A DNA stretch of 60,000 bases from Polytrichum commune (lineage: Eukaryota > Streptophyta > Polytrichopsida > Polytrichales > Polytrichaceae): NCBI GenBank assembly GCA_950295325.1, contig OX485809.1, positions 2,234,001 through 2,294,000 of the forward strand, written 5' to 3'. A program made the position numbers and the translations under genes. The notes under the pieces are model-generated. The model ran no database searches. It was not told where the DNA came from and saw only the letters and a program-made list of their open reading frames with translations. Positions 24,237 to 37,409 of this stretch are shown here, one piece after another; the first letter of the stretch is position 1, and the number at the start of each line of letters is the position of its first letter.

Positions 24237-25945
24237 GTCTGTTCATCATGTTCTACCCCTGTCCACATGGGCATGAGGGATACGAAGGTGGCTTACTACC
24301 TATTTTCAATAGGTGGACCAAGGGATTTGATAAACGTATCCAATGGGTCACAACTTGTTTCTTCTTTTGAAGCTTATGGCTGAGGGCCCCAAGTTAATCT
24401 AGAAGAATCCAATGAAAATGAGTCGACGACAAACTTGGGAGCACTAGGTTGTGAACGGAGATCCTCTAGGTGGATGTTGTCGGTAAGTTAAGTTGCGCAC
24501 GATTTTTGTTAACACTTTGACACTAGGTGGGGGCACACAAAACAATGTGTTGAATATCAATAAACCTTGAATATGAAGCTTTTGTTGTTTTGGTTACAAA
24601 TTAAAATGAATGAGTTCAAAGTATTCTTCTCTAGACCACATGTTGATTAAATATGTTGCATGTGGGTTTCCAAATAAATTGAGGGTGCAACTATATCATT
24701 TACTAAGAGTTATTCTTACGACCTCACACACCACTTGGCTTCACATGAAACCTTATCATGATGTAAGGGTATTCCTCTTCAAGCTTCTTCATTTGTTGAT
24801 ACCGAGATCGTTACCAAGCACTTTCACTGACATGATGCAATGGGTCCCCAAAAGGGAACAACATGTCCTCCTAGTTGGGTCTCCTTATAGCATATCCACA
24901 AGTACATGATGTCAATAATGTAGTTGGTTTAGGAGGTATTGGCCTTGTTTTAGGCTAAACCAACCTAGCAACAAGGATTTCAAAGCTTCCCATTGGCCAT
25001 GCAAACCTTGAATCTTATAAAGGAAACCATAGTGAGATATTCTATTGTATTCTTATTAATTATTGTTTTCACTAGCATGAAAATTCTCAAATAAGTCTAG
25101 TGATCCATGTTGCAATGAATTCAACATAAACCTATAGATGACATGTTTCTAGTATACACCTTCATCTGAGAACAATGAATCTATATATGATCAAATGTTT
25201 CTACCTGTTTTAAGACCAACTTGAGGATGAGTCCTTTAAATCTCTTTGATGTGACACTTTAATCAACTGAAATTATGATGATAGTGTACATTAGGTCCGA
25301 ACGCGGAAAAAGAGAGGAAAAGAGCAACATAATCCCCTTCAAATTCCTATCAACTACCCGCCGCGGGGGCAGGGGGGGGGGCACCTTCATTAAAAGCATA
25401 CGTCACATGTGTGTGCCACCTTAAAATCATTACCCTATATATAGTTTTAGGATGGACAAAAATGAATATACATACAAAGCTATAGTTAAGAAATAGCAAG
25501 AACAAAATATATATGTATGGTGTATCACAAATGCAACTATTTTTTCATCCTCACACCTGACACTTCCAATAACATATGTGTGTGTTTGCCACCCAAATTG
25601 TATCCAAGAGTGTATAGTTGAAACACATTTCGGGATTATTTCCTTGAATAAAGAAACATGACTCGATCCACACCCCCAACATGTGGTACAAACCCTACCA
25701 CTCGCCCGTCGAGATCGACCGGTTGCTTGTTATTGGAAGGCAAAATTTTAGGTTCCGTAGAGTGGGAACACCTAGCCTTTGCCATTCATGGCCCGGGGGT
25801 GAATGTGAAAGGGAGAGCGACAAGGCTCCCCATTGGTGGGGGATGCATGCAAAGGGAGGGCAACCTTCTCCACTTTTCCCTTGGTGCGTCGAGGGGCCGG
25901 ATGAGGAGAAAGGACGACAATCACGCAAGTAACAAGCCGAAGAAG

Positions 25946-25970
25946 TAATAATAATAATAATAATAATAAG
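25946..25970. repeat. (AAT)n microsatellite
   Basis: A TAA/AAT trinucleotide run of about eight units. Confidence 0.9.
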
Positions 25971-26015
25971 CACCCTCAAATTGTGCTTGGTTGTGGGCTA
26001 CATTGATTGGTTGGT

Positions 26016-26205
26016 CTAATTAGTGTGGGTTACCAGTTGGAGGAGTTACGTGTTGCTCTAACTTTGTACCAACGTTATCGTTTTTTACAAACTAGGTTAA
26101 ATTCATATTCTTCGGTGTGCATACTGACCACTTATGTTATTCATTTGGGCAAAGGTAAAAAGTTATAGCAACATGTAACTCCAAATGGTAGCCCACACTA
26201 ATTAG
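26016..26205. mobile_element. MITE with about 50-bp terminal inverted repeats, copy 1
   Basis: The left arm starts CTAATTAGTGTGGGTTACCA and runs on through GTTACGTGTTGCTCTAACTT. The right arm is its reverse complement with a few changes. About 90 bp of unique sequence separates the arms. Confidence 0.8.
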
Positions 26206-26480
26206 ATAAAATAGTGTAGTGGATGTCCAAGTATGGTGCACACTCTTAGCATGTTGTTCCCCAAAGTTCCCCATATCCTTTCTGAACCCATGATGTAGGT
26301 AATGGGCAAGAAGGACTTTATTTACTTTTCATAATCCGGGTGAGATTCTCCAAGTTGAGGGAGGGTGAGGCTCTGAACTTTTCTCAAGTTGGGGAGAAAT
26401 GAAGACACTTGCGGAAAGTAACAAGCTGAAGTAATAGTAAGTGCCTCAAATTGTGCTTGGTTGTGGCTAGGCCGTTTGGT

Positions 26481-26675
26481 CTAAATAGTGTGGGTTACCA
26501 TTCGGAGTTTACGTGTTACTATAGCTTTCTACCCACATTATTGTTTCTTTACCAACTACGTTATATCATAATATTCAGTGTGCGTACTAACTACTTATGT
26601 TATTTGGGTAAAAATGATACTCTTGATGAAATGTTATAGCAATGAGTAGCTTCAAATGGCAACCCACACTAATTA
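26481..26675. mobile_element. MITE with about 50-bp terminal inverted repeats, copy 2
   Basis: It has the same arms as the 26016-26205 copy (CTAAATAGTGTGGGTTACCA at the left, the complement of GGCAACCCACACTAATTA at the right) and a similar centre. Confidence 0.78.
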
Positions 26676-26689
26676 CCCGTGGGTGCACC

Positions 26690-27190
26690 TTTCATTAAAA
26701 ACCAAGAACCTCATGCGTTTGCAACGTACTCTAAAAATCTCCTATATACAAGTTAAATTTTTTTTTGAAGGTTTTTTCAAAAAAATCAAGCAATACATGT
26801 ACAATATCAAACATCCGCATCCCCTTTGATCGGCCTCCACAAAGAAGAGCAGTTTGTTCCTCATGAAACCCCAAGCAAGAAGACATTTCATTCTCAACTC
26901 AACAACCCTTTCCAAAACCTTAATGTTGCCTCTTCCATGCATACATGGATGACATAAGAAAATGAAAAATTATTTGTCCTAGTTTCATTCAATATTAAAT
27001 ACTTATCCCCATAAAGTCTAGTGACACTACCTACCATACACGTACAAATGTTTGTATGTTTTCTAGAGGCCCTTCATACATGTACATAACTACGAGCTAT
27101 AATTTGTGTAGGATACGTATATGTAATATGGCAAAGTTCAAAATAATACTCCTTTTGTGCACTCACATATACTTATACATTTTATAAAAG
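26690..27190 (+). repeat. Family G repeat, copy 1
   Basis: It shares with 37410-38010 the segments GCGTTTGCAACGTACTCTAA, CATACACGTACAAATG, CATAACTACGAGCTATAATT and TGTGTAGGATACGTATATG. The middle differs. Confidence 0.65.
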
Positions 27191-27599
27191 GTGCTAATTG
27201 GACAAACTAGTCTAGTGGATGTCCAAACATGGTGCACACGCTCTAACATGTTGTTCCCAATGTTCCCCACAATGTTCCCTTCTTTCCTTTCTTAACCTCT
27301 AGAATCCGAGAAGGTTTTAAAAGATCATAATCCGGGTGAGGCTCTCCATTGGATGCAAAGGGAGGGCGAGGTTTGGAATTTGTTTTCCCTTGGCGAGTCC
27401 AAGACCTCAGCCAAGTTGGGGAGAAATGACAATAATTACATAAAGTGAGAAGCAGAAGTAAGTTATGCTTATTATTACTTACCTTGGGTGGTGCTTGGCA
27501 GGGTGTCCAGATCACATGGTAATTTATGGTGCACAATGTTCCCAATGTTCCCAATGTTCCCAATAAGGTAAGTAAATTCCTTTTCTTAAAGGCCAAATA

Positions 27600-28130
27600 G
27601 CCACATCCAACGGCCGACCCGCACCCTTCGAACGGAGGGGGACAGATCTACGGCTGAGAGATCTAGGGCTGCTCCCGGCGTGTGATTATACCCAGCTGGA
27701 GGGCGGGGTGTCTGGGGAGCTTGGAGTCGATTATCGAAATCGCTGATTCCTAGAGGGTGACGCATCTTGGCCGTCAGATTCTCTTTTGGTTCGACGTGGG
27801 GGTGCCTTTCCCGTCGGATGGGATCGTATTATCCAATGGATAATGGTGCGAAAGATCTAGTGTCGCGGACGGGGATAGTTACCTTCGATCGGGGCAAGAG
27901 ACTGTCGGTCGGTATTAAAGGACCGTCGGTCGGCCGCCGCCTGCCAGCCTCTTGAATGGCCGCGGAGGAAGACCACACGGAGAGCGAGCAGGATGCGCTT
28001 CGATCGAGCGCGGCGTCCGTTGGGCGCACCTTTTTCCGCTTAGATTTCGGTTCGGGGATGTTTCATAGCATGGTGCAGCTGGGGAATGATCCAAATTCGG
28101 AACCCACAGGCCTTGTCCGCCGCATGGAGG
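27600..28130 (+). promoter_or_regulatory. Probable upstream region of the bZIP gene
   Basis: GC content is clearly higher than in the repeats to the left, and phrases such as CATCCAACGGCCGACC and TTGGCCGTCAGATT are of a kind often met upstream of plant genes. No specific factor-binding site is claimed. Open frames here are short and overlapping on both strands. Confidence 0.35.
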
Positions 28131-28137
28131 TATAAGA
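28131..28137 (+). promoter_or_regulatory. TATA-box candidate for the bZIP gene
   Basis: TATAAGA lies in a GC-rich setting about 100 bp before a long GA-rich stretch of the kind common in plant 5' leaders. Transcription would start near 28165 if this is used. Confidence 0.35.
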
Positions 28138-28246
28138 GGGGAAAGTGCAGCACAAACATTGGCCGGTGGTTCATATGTTCCGCAGAAGAAGCAAGGATAT
28201 TTTTCCTTCTGGAATGCTTGCATAAAGTTTAGCAAAAGACAGAAAA

Positions 28247-28275
28247 AGGGAGAGAGAGAGAGAAAAAGAGAGAGA

Positions 28276-28306
<31 letters not shown>

Positions 28307-28314
28307 CAGAGTTG
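28247..28314. repeat. GA-rich simple repeat in the putative leader
   Basis: Runs of GA interrupted by two GAAAAAGA spacers. The long frames on either strand across this tract are low-complexity artefacts. Confidence 0.85.
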
Positions 28315-28925
28315 CAACAAAAAATCCTGAAGATCACTAAGAGAAGAAACAGTTCACAACTGAGGAGGGTTAACTTTACCTCGAGAAAACATACATACTC
28401 ACTGCCTTGCATTTTCGCCGCCTGTGTTATAATTGCACTGTTTGATCACTCTGAGCGGTGGTGATGGTGGGAATAGGTTAAGAGATTTCCTTCTTTCCCA
28501 TTTTTATATTCTTCGTCCGGTCTGGGAAAGGTTAGATAGTTTTGGTGGACTTCACCGCCAAGGTGGGCTGTTCTCTACGTCCTTTCCCTGTGGAGAAATG
28601 GGAGGCTTCAAGACTCAGGGTTAGTAAAGTTGTGGAATTTGCACTTGGTGGTGGAGGGGGAGCTACAAGATTAAACTGCAGTAGAGAGTGGTCTTGCTTC
28701 GGTGGTTGCATTTTCTTTTCCCCATGTTTCATCAAGATTGGGTTCTTGAAGGCGTGATGTGGGGATTTTGTGTGTGAGATGAGGGTCAAAGCGCTTGGGC
28801 AACGGCATTTCTAAACTTGGCAGCCATGTGTATCTGTGGTGGTTCAGAAGTGGAGTGGATGACTAAAGCGAGAGAGGAGAGGATGGAAGAGACCGAGAGA
28901 CAGCAGCGGTGATGATGATCTTCCT

Positions 28926-29726
28926 GTAAGTAGCAGACATAGCTTATCTAATCTTCAACCCACTTTCAAGTAGCAATCTCCACAACACTCGAATTCGTTT
29001 CCTGGCGTCGGAGTTTACAGATTATCAACCAGGGACTTGGATAAGGATAGTAGCAGCAACGTAAACAAGAAGAAGATTGCACCAGCTACGAATGGAAAGG
29101 GTGAGGTTGATGAACCACAGCGGCGAGATGGACGGCGAGTACAGGCATGGAGGCAGTTTCGGTAATGGCGATTTTTCAAGGTATAGTCTGGTTGATCTCA
29201 AGAAAATGGATGTGGAAATGCAGAGGGATGTATGTTGCACGAAGCTATGGTGGTGGTAAGGACGGATTTGAGAGCAATAAGTTTGAGCTCCAATCTCTCA
29301 CATACAGATATTGCGCGGAAGCGTTTAGTAGTATGCAGCTCCGTATGTTTGGGATTGAAGATTGCTGGAAGTTGAGTTAGGTGAGGCGATAGGAAGTTGT
29401 TTGGGGAGGATGGATATGCTTCGCATTTTCCCTCCTTCTCCTCTTCCTGCGCAACAAAGAGAGATTTTTCCCTTGAGAACTAGCTATACACAACTCCTTT
29501 AATACGGACACTCAACATAACATACAGAAGGATTTGAGATACTGTGTATTTAGGAATATAGATGTGAAGCTTTCATCGCCGCGCACCAAATTGACTCTAG
29601 ATCTGTGACAGTCACGGAGTAGGAATAATGTTTCTGGAGAAATTGCCCTCGAAGTTACTAGTAGTGATTGTGTACTTATTTACATGACGAAAAACTGCAT
29701 CTGATTACAGTGTTTACCTTTGGCAG
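28926..29726 (+). other. Probable 5'-leader intron of the bZIP gene
   Basis: A strong donor (CCT|GTAAGTAG) at 28926 and an acceptor (TTTGGCAG) ending at 29726 bracket 801 bp. The acceptor sits one base before the chosen start codon, so the intron would lie wholly in the leader. Other donors cannot be excluded. Confidence 0.5.
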
Positions 29727-29727
29727 G

Positions 29728-32291
29728 ATGGACGGATTAGACTATCCTTTACCCAAGTCGTACTCTGCCATGCAACCCCGAATGCAATCCGCCTCCGGGG
29801 GAAATCCTCTGGACTTAACTTCTGCCATTGCCCACGAACTTCAACGACCGAGCGGCCAACAAGCAGGGTGGCTCTCATGGCAACAAAAGTATGCTGCAAA
29901 TCAAGCACAGGATCTTGTTGAGCCGTTTTCACCATACGGTAGTTTCACAGCTCAGCACCATTCAAGTGATCTAAATAGGTTATTGCTTCCGTGCATCCCA
30001 CGGTTCAATGATGCAGGCATGGGGTACGCGCAGGGTGCTCTTGAGGTGTCGCCGCAAATGCCCCTGAACAATTTCGATTATGAATTGAACACGGATGCGC
30101 TGTCAGGAGCGCACTATGGATTTCAGTTCAGAACCGCAAGCTTGCCAACCAATGCAGATTTGCGGCTCGATGTACCATTCTTGAACTCAGCGCAGGTACT
30201 TGCATACGTTCCTCTTCTGAGGAGATGTATGAGTCAGACACTGATGGAGTCTAGGAATATGTTTGGATCGCAGAATGCATATCCACAAGGCGCAATGACA
30301 TGTTTTTGATACCATTTTTCTTAGGATATGGTAGAAAGGAAGGATATGCATACCCACAAGGCGAAATGGCACATTTTCTATCATGTGAGTATGCATATCC
30401 TTTCTACAGGTAGGTACTTACATGCTTTTCTGAAGATATATGTAAGTCAGATATGGAACCTAGGACTATGTTTGGATTTGAAGAATATACGTGATCGAAA
30501 TTCGCTCTTTTTTCTACCATATTCTTCATGTAGGTGTACGTTCCATGATGCATGTGATTGCTGTAAGGTTTTATCATATTCTGAACAGATCATGGACATG
30601 GTGCAGCGGTTAGACAATGCCGGGTCCATTGCTGGAAGTTCGCCTTGGATTGAGCGCGCGATGCAAGCGGATGTTACACCAACCCTGTGCCCAAGTTTGT
30701 GCACTTCCACAAGTCCAAGCTTGGTGAAGGGGGCGGTAACGGATGTCAGCTGTGTGTTAAGCCAAACTTTCGACGTGCAATCCTGTCACAGTAGTGACAT
30801 TCAGCGAAGCGATAAATCAATGAGAAGTGCCTTCCACAGCGATCAACACCACGAGTCGACAGTGGACACTGATGTGTGTACTGATGATGATGACTTGGAG
30901 ACCACTCCCGTTGATGAGAAGAGGAAAAAAAGGTTTGTCTCATTTCTTCCTGTGTCTTGATGATTTGGTGATGCTGGCTTGGAAGGAATTAGGCTTGAGG
31001 TTTGTCTATCCCAATCCAAGAAAGTATTGACTGTTCGGAATGGTGAGCAGGATGTTATCCAACCGAGCATCAGCGCAACGGTCCAGGCAAAGAAGACAAG
31101 AGCGGCTTGATCAACTTGAAGTTCTGGTAAGTGTTGCTTTCCTGCAGTGGCAAGTTTTCAGCACAATGTCTTATCTATATGTGGCATTGGAACTTTCAAG
31201 CTTTGATGAATGTTGTTGGGGTCAAGGCATTTCCATAGTTGCGCCTCAAGTTGTATGTTTGTTACTAAGTTGAATGCATGAAGTGATTGATATTGTTCTT
31301 AAGTTGTATCTATTTTGACCTTAGGAATAGGAAAGATTACCTGTCGGTCCTAGCATTCATCTTAGCTGTTAGGTTGAAGTAGATAATTGCCTCAATTTGT
31401 CAATGCTTTTGGCTTGTTGCAGACAGCGCAATTGCGAGTTGAGAATTCCTCTTTGAGAAAGAGTTTGACCTCTCAAACACAACTAACTAAAAAGTTTGAG
31501 GAAGAGAATAAGCAGTTGCTAATGAAGCTCGAGAAGATGACTCTGGATCTTGAGGTGAAGAACGTGAAGGTTATGCCAAAGCCTGTCGCCACAGTGGATA
31601 AGTGTGTGAGTAGCCAACAAACGACGTGTGCAAGCTCAAGCGAGATGGTGTGTTCCCAAACTTCTTCCTTTAGAAGATTAATTCCTCATAATTCTTCGCT
31701 AAATTGCTGTGTGTCCGCACTGCCCTGTGAATGAATTATTGTCCTGATACGCTTGTTTTCATGCTGGCTAATTCTGGCTACGAGTATGTATGGTTTACAT
31801 AGGTTGGAGGTCAATTATCTGCCCCAAGTATGAACCATGAGGCTGGTACTCTTGATGATGGTGTTTCTGCGCCACCACCATCCGTTTCTGAGGGCAGCCG
31901 AGACGCACCCTTTGAACCAGAGCTGAATAAGACTAGGAAACCCTGCGATGTATTTACACGAAGTTTTGGTCCAACGAAAACTTTTTCAACTACTGCAACT
32001 GTTTCCAAATCTGCACCTGCTCGGGTAGGGAAGAAAAGGGCGGTTCATCAACGTATCTCTCTCTGCGGCCGTGCACACAGCTTGACAATAGGGAATCACA
32101 TGAGCTATGGGCCTGGAAATGGGAGCTTCTCCCAACATGCAAGCCTTCCAATGCACCTTGTTGGAGGCTATAGCTTAGTTGAACATCCCAATCAGCTCCC
32201 TTCTCAAGAAGTTTGTGATTCATTTGAAATTGACGACATTGAAGAGAAAAACAGGAAAAGTTTCGAATGGTTAGAAGGAATTTTGCAATAA
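29728..32291 (+). CDS. bZIP transcription factor, five coding exons
   Basis: The inferred exons are 29728-30195, 30589-30932, 31051-31126, 31423-31647 and 31803-32291. All have GT-AG borders and compatible phases, giving about 533 residues. The start MDGLDYPLPK follows directly after an acceptor. The N-terminal half is Ser/Gln-rich without a known domain. An acidic stretch (DDDDLE) and KRKKR lead into the basic region RMLSNRASAQRSRQRRQERL, where N-x7-R is intact. A leucine heptad follows (LDQLEVL, then AQLRVENSSLRKSL) and continues into a coiled coil (KKFEEENKQLLMKLEKM). The hinge and zipper resemble plant group C/S factors, while SAQRSR replaces the usual SARRSR. The C-terminal exon is Ser/Pro-rich and ends DDIEEKNRKSFEWLEGILQ. 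It should bind ACGT-type or related DNA as a dimer in the nucleus. Splice sites are mine, not confirmed by transcripts. Confidence 0.85.
30194..30500 (+). repeat. Tandem duplication and hairpin inside bZIP intron 1
   Basis: The sequence around the intron 1 donor (AGGTACTTGCATAC, then TATGAGTCAGA and ATATGTTTGGAT) is repeated about 215 bp downstream (AGGTACTTACATGC, TGTAAGTCAGA, CTATGTTTGGAT). Between the two, arms reading GGATATGCATACCCACA and its near complement TGTGAGTATGCATATCC form a hairpin. A second donor-like CAGGTAGG lies just before the downstream copy. Confidence 0.65.
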
Positions 32292-33424
32292 CCATGTACC
32301 AATCCATTAGTGTACCTTAGAGGTGATTCGGTTAGATGCTTTCCACTTTAGAAAATTATGCTCTATAAATTCAAAATGCTTAGCTCATCGCTCTCTGCGA
32401 TTGAAAACCCACACACCTTATCATATGGTGTCAAAGTTATGGGTTCAACTTTAGAATTACATTTGCGAATTGACTGATGACTATTGTAACACTCCCAGGG
32501 ACAGAACAGCTACAAACTTATTGTTTGAGGTTATTTTGTGAATACATCGTGGTAGCAATGTGTGGTATATTGTGCACACATATGAAATTGTTCCTCCGCA
32601 ATTCAAATTTTACATTCGTACTGCAGGATATTTGGTATGAGATTTGATGATAGAATCACAACTCTTGTACCTAAGTGATTTCACATTGTGCACTTCCAGA
32701 TGGAAGAGCTGCAACAGGACCTCCAGTGCACTTATTCGTAAATGTAAAAAGTATGCAACCTTGGGCTGCAGACACCATCATTTGACATAATCTGCAGTTC
32801 ATTACATGTACCTTGCATTTAATGTCTCGAGAATGGTGTTTGGTCATCATGAATTGCGCTTTGCAGATTTGTCACATGGCTGCAAGTTTGATCTTGTACC
32901 GTTGACCCTCATAGTGCTGAGATTAACACTGTACATTCCTCAAACATCAAATACTGCCAATGTTCTGTTCTGATCAAATTCTAAGTTTACTGACAACTCA
33001 GAGCTATGATGTTAGAAGTTTATTTCAGATTTATAACATGATGCATACTACTTCTCATGTCAGTTTGCTGCCACCTGCTCAGGCAACCCCAGTGTAATCC
33101 CAGTGTATCCCTGACCTCGTAAGCAGATATTTCTACAAGCATATAAGTCCTGAACAACACGCCTTGCCCCAGTGAAAGAAACATGCAAATCTCGGTGGGA
33201 GGCTTCACCATGTAAGAAATGAGTGGAGAAGTCATTTAGTAGGGGCATATGGAGAAAATAATGGCCCAGATAGGATGGTCTAAAGTGCTATTGATACTTG
33301 GGCTGATTGACGAGGAATGGCCAAGGATGCAGGATGCAGGAGGATGAAATTGAAGTACTTCTTTCATGACGGTTTGCAGATATCTAAGCAGATAACCTCA
33401 TAACTTACACCAAACACTGGAAGG
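32292..33424. other. 3' flank of the bZIP gene
   Basis: No further exon, RNA gene or repeat was recognised. The 3' untranslated region and polyadenylation site lie somewhere here but cannot be fixed. Confidence 0.4.
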
Positions 33425-34566
33425 CATTCTTAACAACCCAGTACCCTGAAGGACGCTCTGAGATTTGCTTCCACCAGACAGCAAAATGTTTCCAGGTCGT
33501 CAGCAAATCTTCGTTGCTGCTGGAACTAATTGAAGACCGGGTAACATGAGGGCAGATACGCGAAATCCGCAATGCTCAAGAAGTTGCCTGCCAAGTTAAC
33601 ATTCTTTGGAAAGAAGTGCCTCTGACACATCCATCACTTCAGCTTACTGCATTGTGTTCTCGCAACCATTTTCTTATCAATGTCCTTGGAGAGGTGAGGA
33701 GCTGTGAGACGATAGAAGATTTGTTGACCCCGACTGATATAAGAGAAAAATATAATTTATCAGTATATACATAAGAGCTCCCCTCGGAAGACATACTGCT
33801 ACAAAGTAAGAAGAAGAAGAACTCTGTCCGTTAGGGGACCGGAGTGATTAGAGTGTCTGTTCGTAGAACATCCTTGGCCATACCCCAGGGTAATGGCGTT
33901 GGGTGTAATACTACTTCACCCTTTGCAGGGAGTAGACACTATGTTAGTGAAACATGGTTTTACCGGTGAACCGGTAATATGTTTTTTTGTTTTTTTTCTA
34001 ACTTATATATGGTTTTGTATGTCTGTGATAGGTTGTTTATTTTCTATTCGCCTTTTATGAACTAGTATTAGGTGTGCGTATTGTATGGCGATTAAGTTGA
34101 TTTGTTTAAATGTGTTCCGGATTTGTGGGGGAGGGAGTTTAAGCTTTGTTTCTAGTTCTTTCATCGAGGGGATGTGGGTTGTGGTTTTGGCACCTGCTGC
34201 TAATACCATGAGTGGAGCAGTATTCCATCCTCTTGCTATGATATTGTTAATGAGTGGTCTGCTACAAAGCACATATATACTTGAGAAGGAAATTACTGCA
34301 TTAGCTAGGGTATGGTGAAATATCAGATTCAAGTCATGAGAACAAGTGACAGCATCCTTTTTTGTGGATTTTAGTTTATACGTATGCGAAGAGTCGGGGA
34401 GTATCCAATCTGCAGGAATGTCTCAGATTATAATCCGAAGACCGGTTGTAGAAATTACAAAACATGTCTTACAAGTCATTGCAGTGATTGGATGGCAGGA
34501 GAGTCATACAAACTTAAACAATATTTTCAGGTCTCCATCTTGTATAACAGGGATTTGTCCAAAGGG
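33425..34566 (-). pseudogene. Phi-class glutathione S-transferase remnant, copy A
   Basis: On the minus strand, 34566 to about 34518 encodes KPFGQIPVIQDGDL, the short second exon typical of phi-class GSTs, which carries the glutathione-binding loop. About 0.8 kb downstream, 33735-33425 holds pieces of the C-terminal helical domain in broken frames: RLTAPHLSKDIDKKMV, a stop, VNLAGNFLSIADFAYLP, and FAVWWKQISERPSGYWVV. A first exon with the catalytic serine was not found. Stops and frameshifts show that it is dead. It lies in the same orientation as copy B (38845-41043), so the two probably arose by duplication. Confidence 0.75.
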
Positions 34567-34679
34567 CTTGACGGGGCTGTATGCTAATAATCATGATGAT
34601 TGAAATGCAAGGTACGACAAATTAAACTCCCATTCACTAAAGAATCTTTGTGGTACGATAATTTCCCTAGGGGTGCAGA

Positions 34680-35800
34680 CCAGGCATGAAGCTCAAATCA
34701 ACAGGCGGCCAGCTTAGGTCGTTGCAAAATCTGCCTTAAATGTAATCTCTGACGAATTAGAACACTTACTGCCTACGTGAAGCTGCATGTAGCCCAAGGA
34801 CATTAGATATCTCACAAGATTGTAACGAATAAAAATGTGGAGGATGAAGAAAGGCTAGAGTGCGGAAATTAGGTGAGTGTTTGAGAAGATTAAAAGTTGT
34901 GATGCGGCCATGCACAAAGAGTGCAAAAGGAGGCAGCTGCAAGACCTGCCTTCAAATACAAATGTGAAATGACAAAAAAATCCTCTCACCTTCACACTTA
35001 CTTCCTGGAATCCAAGCATGAAGCATGCAGCAAGATTTTAGCGCAAGGGATTCAGATCTTTCACAGAATTGAAACGACGGCTGATTAACTTGATAACAGC
35101 CGAACTACTAGTCAGGCTTAAAAGCTAGAGTGCAGAAATCAGGTTAGCGTTTAAGTAGAGTAAACGTTACGAGTCACCCATGCACAAAGAGTGCAAAGGA
35201 GGCAGCTACAAAATCTGCCTTGATTTACAAATGTAAAGAACAAAAATATCCTCTCAGCTTCACAGTTACTTCCTGGTATTCAAGCATGAAGCTGCATGCA
35301 GCGAGATTTTGGCGCAAGGAAATTGCATGTCGCACAGCATCACAATCAAGGCTGATTACCTTGAAAAGGACCCTGAAAACGGACCGGTTGTTTACCAGGT
35401 TTAATCCCTTGTCAGCCTTCGAATACGTGAGGCAGAGCTGTTAGAATGTAGAGGATGAAGAAAGAAGGCTGGCATGTGCATGCAGAAGAAGTTTAATAGT
35501 TGTGATGCAGGAGGCAGCTGCAAATCTGCCTTAAACTTAAAACTGAAGACCGATAAAATCCTCTTAGCTACACAATTACTTCCTGAAATCAAAGGATAAT
35601 GTTTAATGCAGCGAGATAATAGCGCAAGGAAATTAGATGTCCCGCAGAATCACAACGAAGATGGATTACCTTGAAAACAGACCGACTTGATATTATCTTG
35701 TCGGATTCAAATTCCTGAAGTGAGTAAGTACTCAGAATGTGAAGGATGACGAAAAGCTGGAGTGCAGAAATCAGGTTCAGAGAGTTTGAGAATATGAATG
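34680..35800. repeat. Degenerate tandem repeat, about four units of 270-310 bp
   Basis: Anchors recur in order: AGGATGAAGAAAGGCTAGAG types near 34840, 35118, 35446 and 35742; AGGAGGCAGCTGCAAGACCT types near 34928, 35200 and 35510; TTACTTCCTGGAATCCAAGC types near 35000, 35266 and 35576, each followed by GCAAGG. Unit lengths differ because of deletions. It is non-coding and lies next to GST copy A. Confidence 0.75.
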
Positions 35801-36074
35801 GTTGCGATGAAGTCATGGAAGAAGAGTTATTGCGAAGGCGCCGTGAGCAGCCATGGCAATTGCGAGACTCTTTCCTTCTGGATGAGAGAGACGATCCTCC
35901 GTTGCACGTCACAGTGCCCTGAATGTTTTCATCCATTGGATGAAATATCCTCGCACTACACAGTATGTTATTTGCAATATTACTCCATGCATTGTGGGTT
36001 TCCATATTAGGTAGATGGGTCTTAGGTAGCTCGTTTTCTTAATCGAACTCCTAGATCTGATTGGAATGCAGTCA

Positions 36075-36370
36075 GTAAGGATCCAAAAGCAAACATCATA
36101 AAGACATGTTTAAAAGAGATTGGACTACATCTTCAAATATCAATAACTACTCTACACTCAATAATGAACATACTTGGGAGGACTTATGTATCCGGTTAAG
36201 AAATCAACAAACATGCACTTCCGATAGCCATAACTAGATTAAGGGAAGTTTAATTTTTGTAAATGTTTCATCGCAGATTTGCTATTGCAACACAAGTTTT
36301 GTGGTGCAAATATAATCGGTAGAAGTAGGAGAACATGAAGCACAAACCAAATAACACCCACATACCTTGG
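36075..36370 (+). repeat. Dispersed repeat family C, compact copy
   Basis: It starts CAAACATCATAAAGACATGT, continues AGAGATTGGACTACATCTTC and ends CAAATAACACCCACATACCT. It is the tidiest of the four copies and about 300 bp long. Its first 45 bp resemble the start of family A (CAAAAAGACATGTGTTT...GGATTGGACTAC), so the two families may share an end. Confidence 0.65.

Positions 36371-37409
<1,039 letters not shown>

Larger units (their letters stand above)
21800..25640. other. Gene-free AT-rich region
   Basis: I found no supported gene in this 3.8 kb. It contains two diverged copies of one segment (family H, listed separately), a GA microsatellite, and a short family A-like phrase near 22882 (GACACCAAAAACACATGTTT). 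From 24600 to 25640 nothing beyond plain intergenic sequence was seen; the 99-codon frame at 24610-24909 has no recognisable features. Confidence 0.45.
25640..27580. repeat. Family F, threefold diverged duplication
   Basis: Segments recur in order around 25850-26270, 26340-26700 and 27200-27560: a GGGAGGGCAACCTTCTCC/GGGAGGGCGAGG stretch, a (A)AGTAACAAGC(C/T)GAAG stretch, a CTCAAATTGTGCTTGG stretch, and AGTGGATGTCCAA(G/A)(T/C)ATGG with CATGTTGTTCCC. Two of the units contain a MITE-like hairpin, listed separately. Near 27520-27560 the phrase AATGTTCCC repeats in tandem. No protein is conserved across the units. Confidence 0.6.

Noticed and set aside
27915-28412. 165-codon minus-strand frame opposite the bZIP leader
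   Set aside because: Its middle is a Ser/Leu low-complexity run produced by the GA repeat, and no domain is recognisable.
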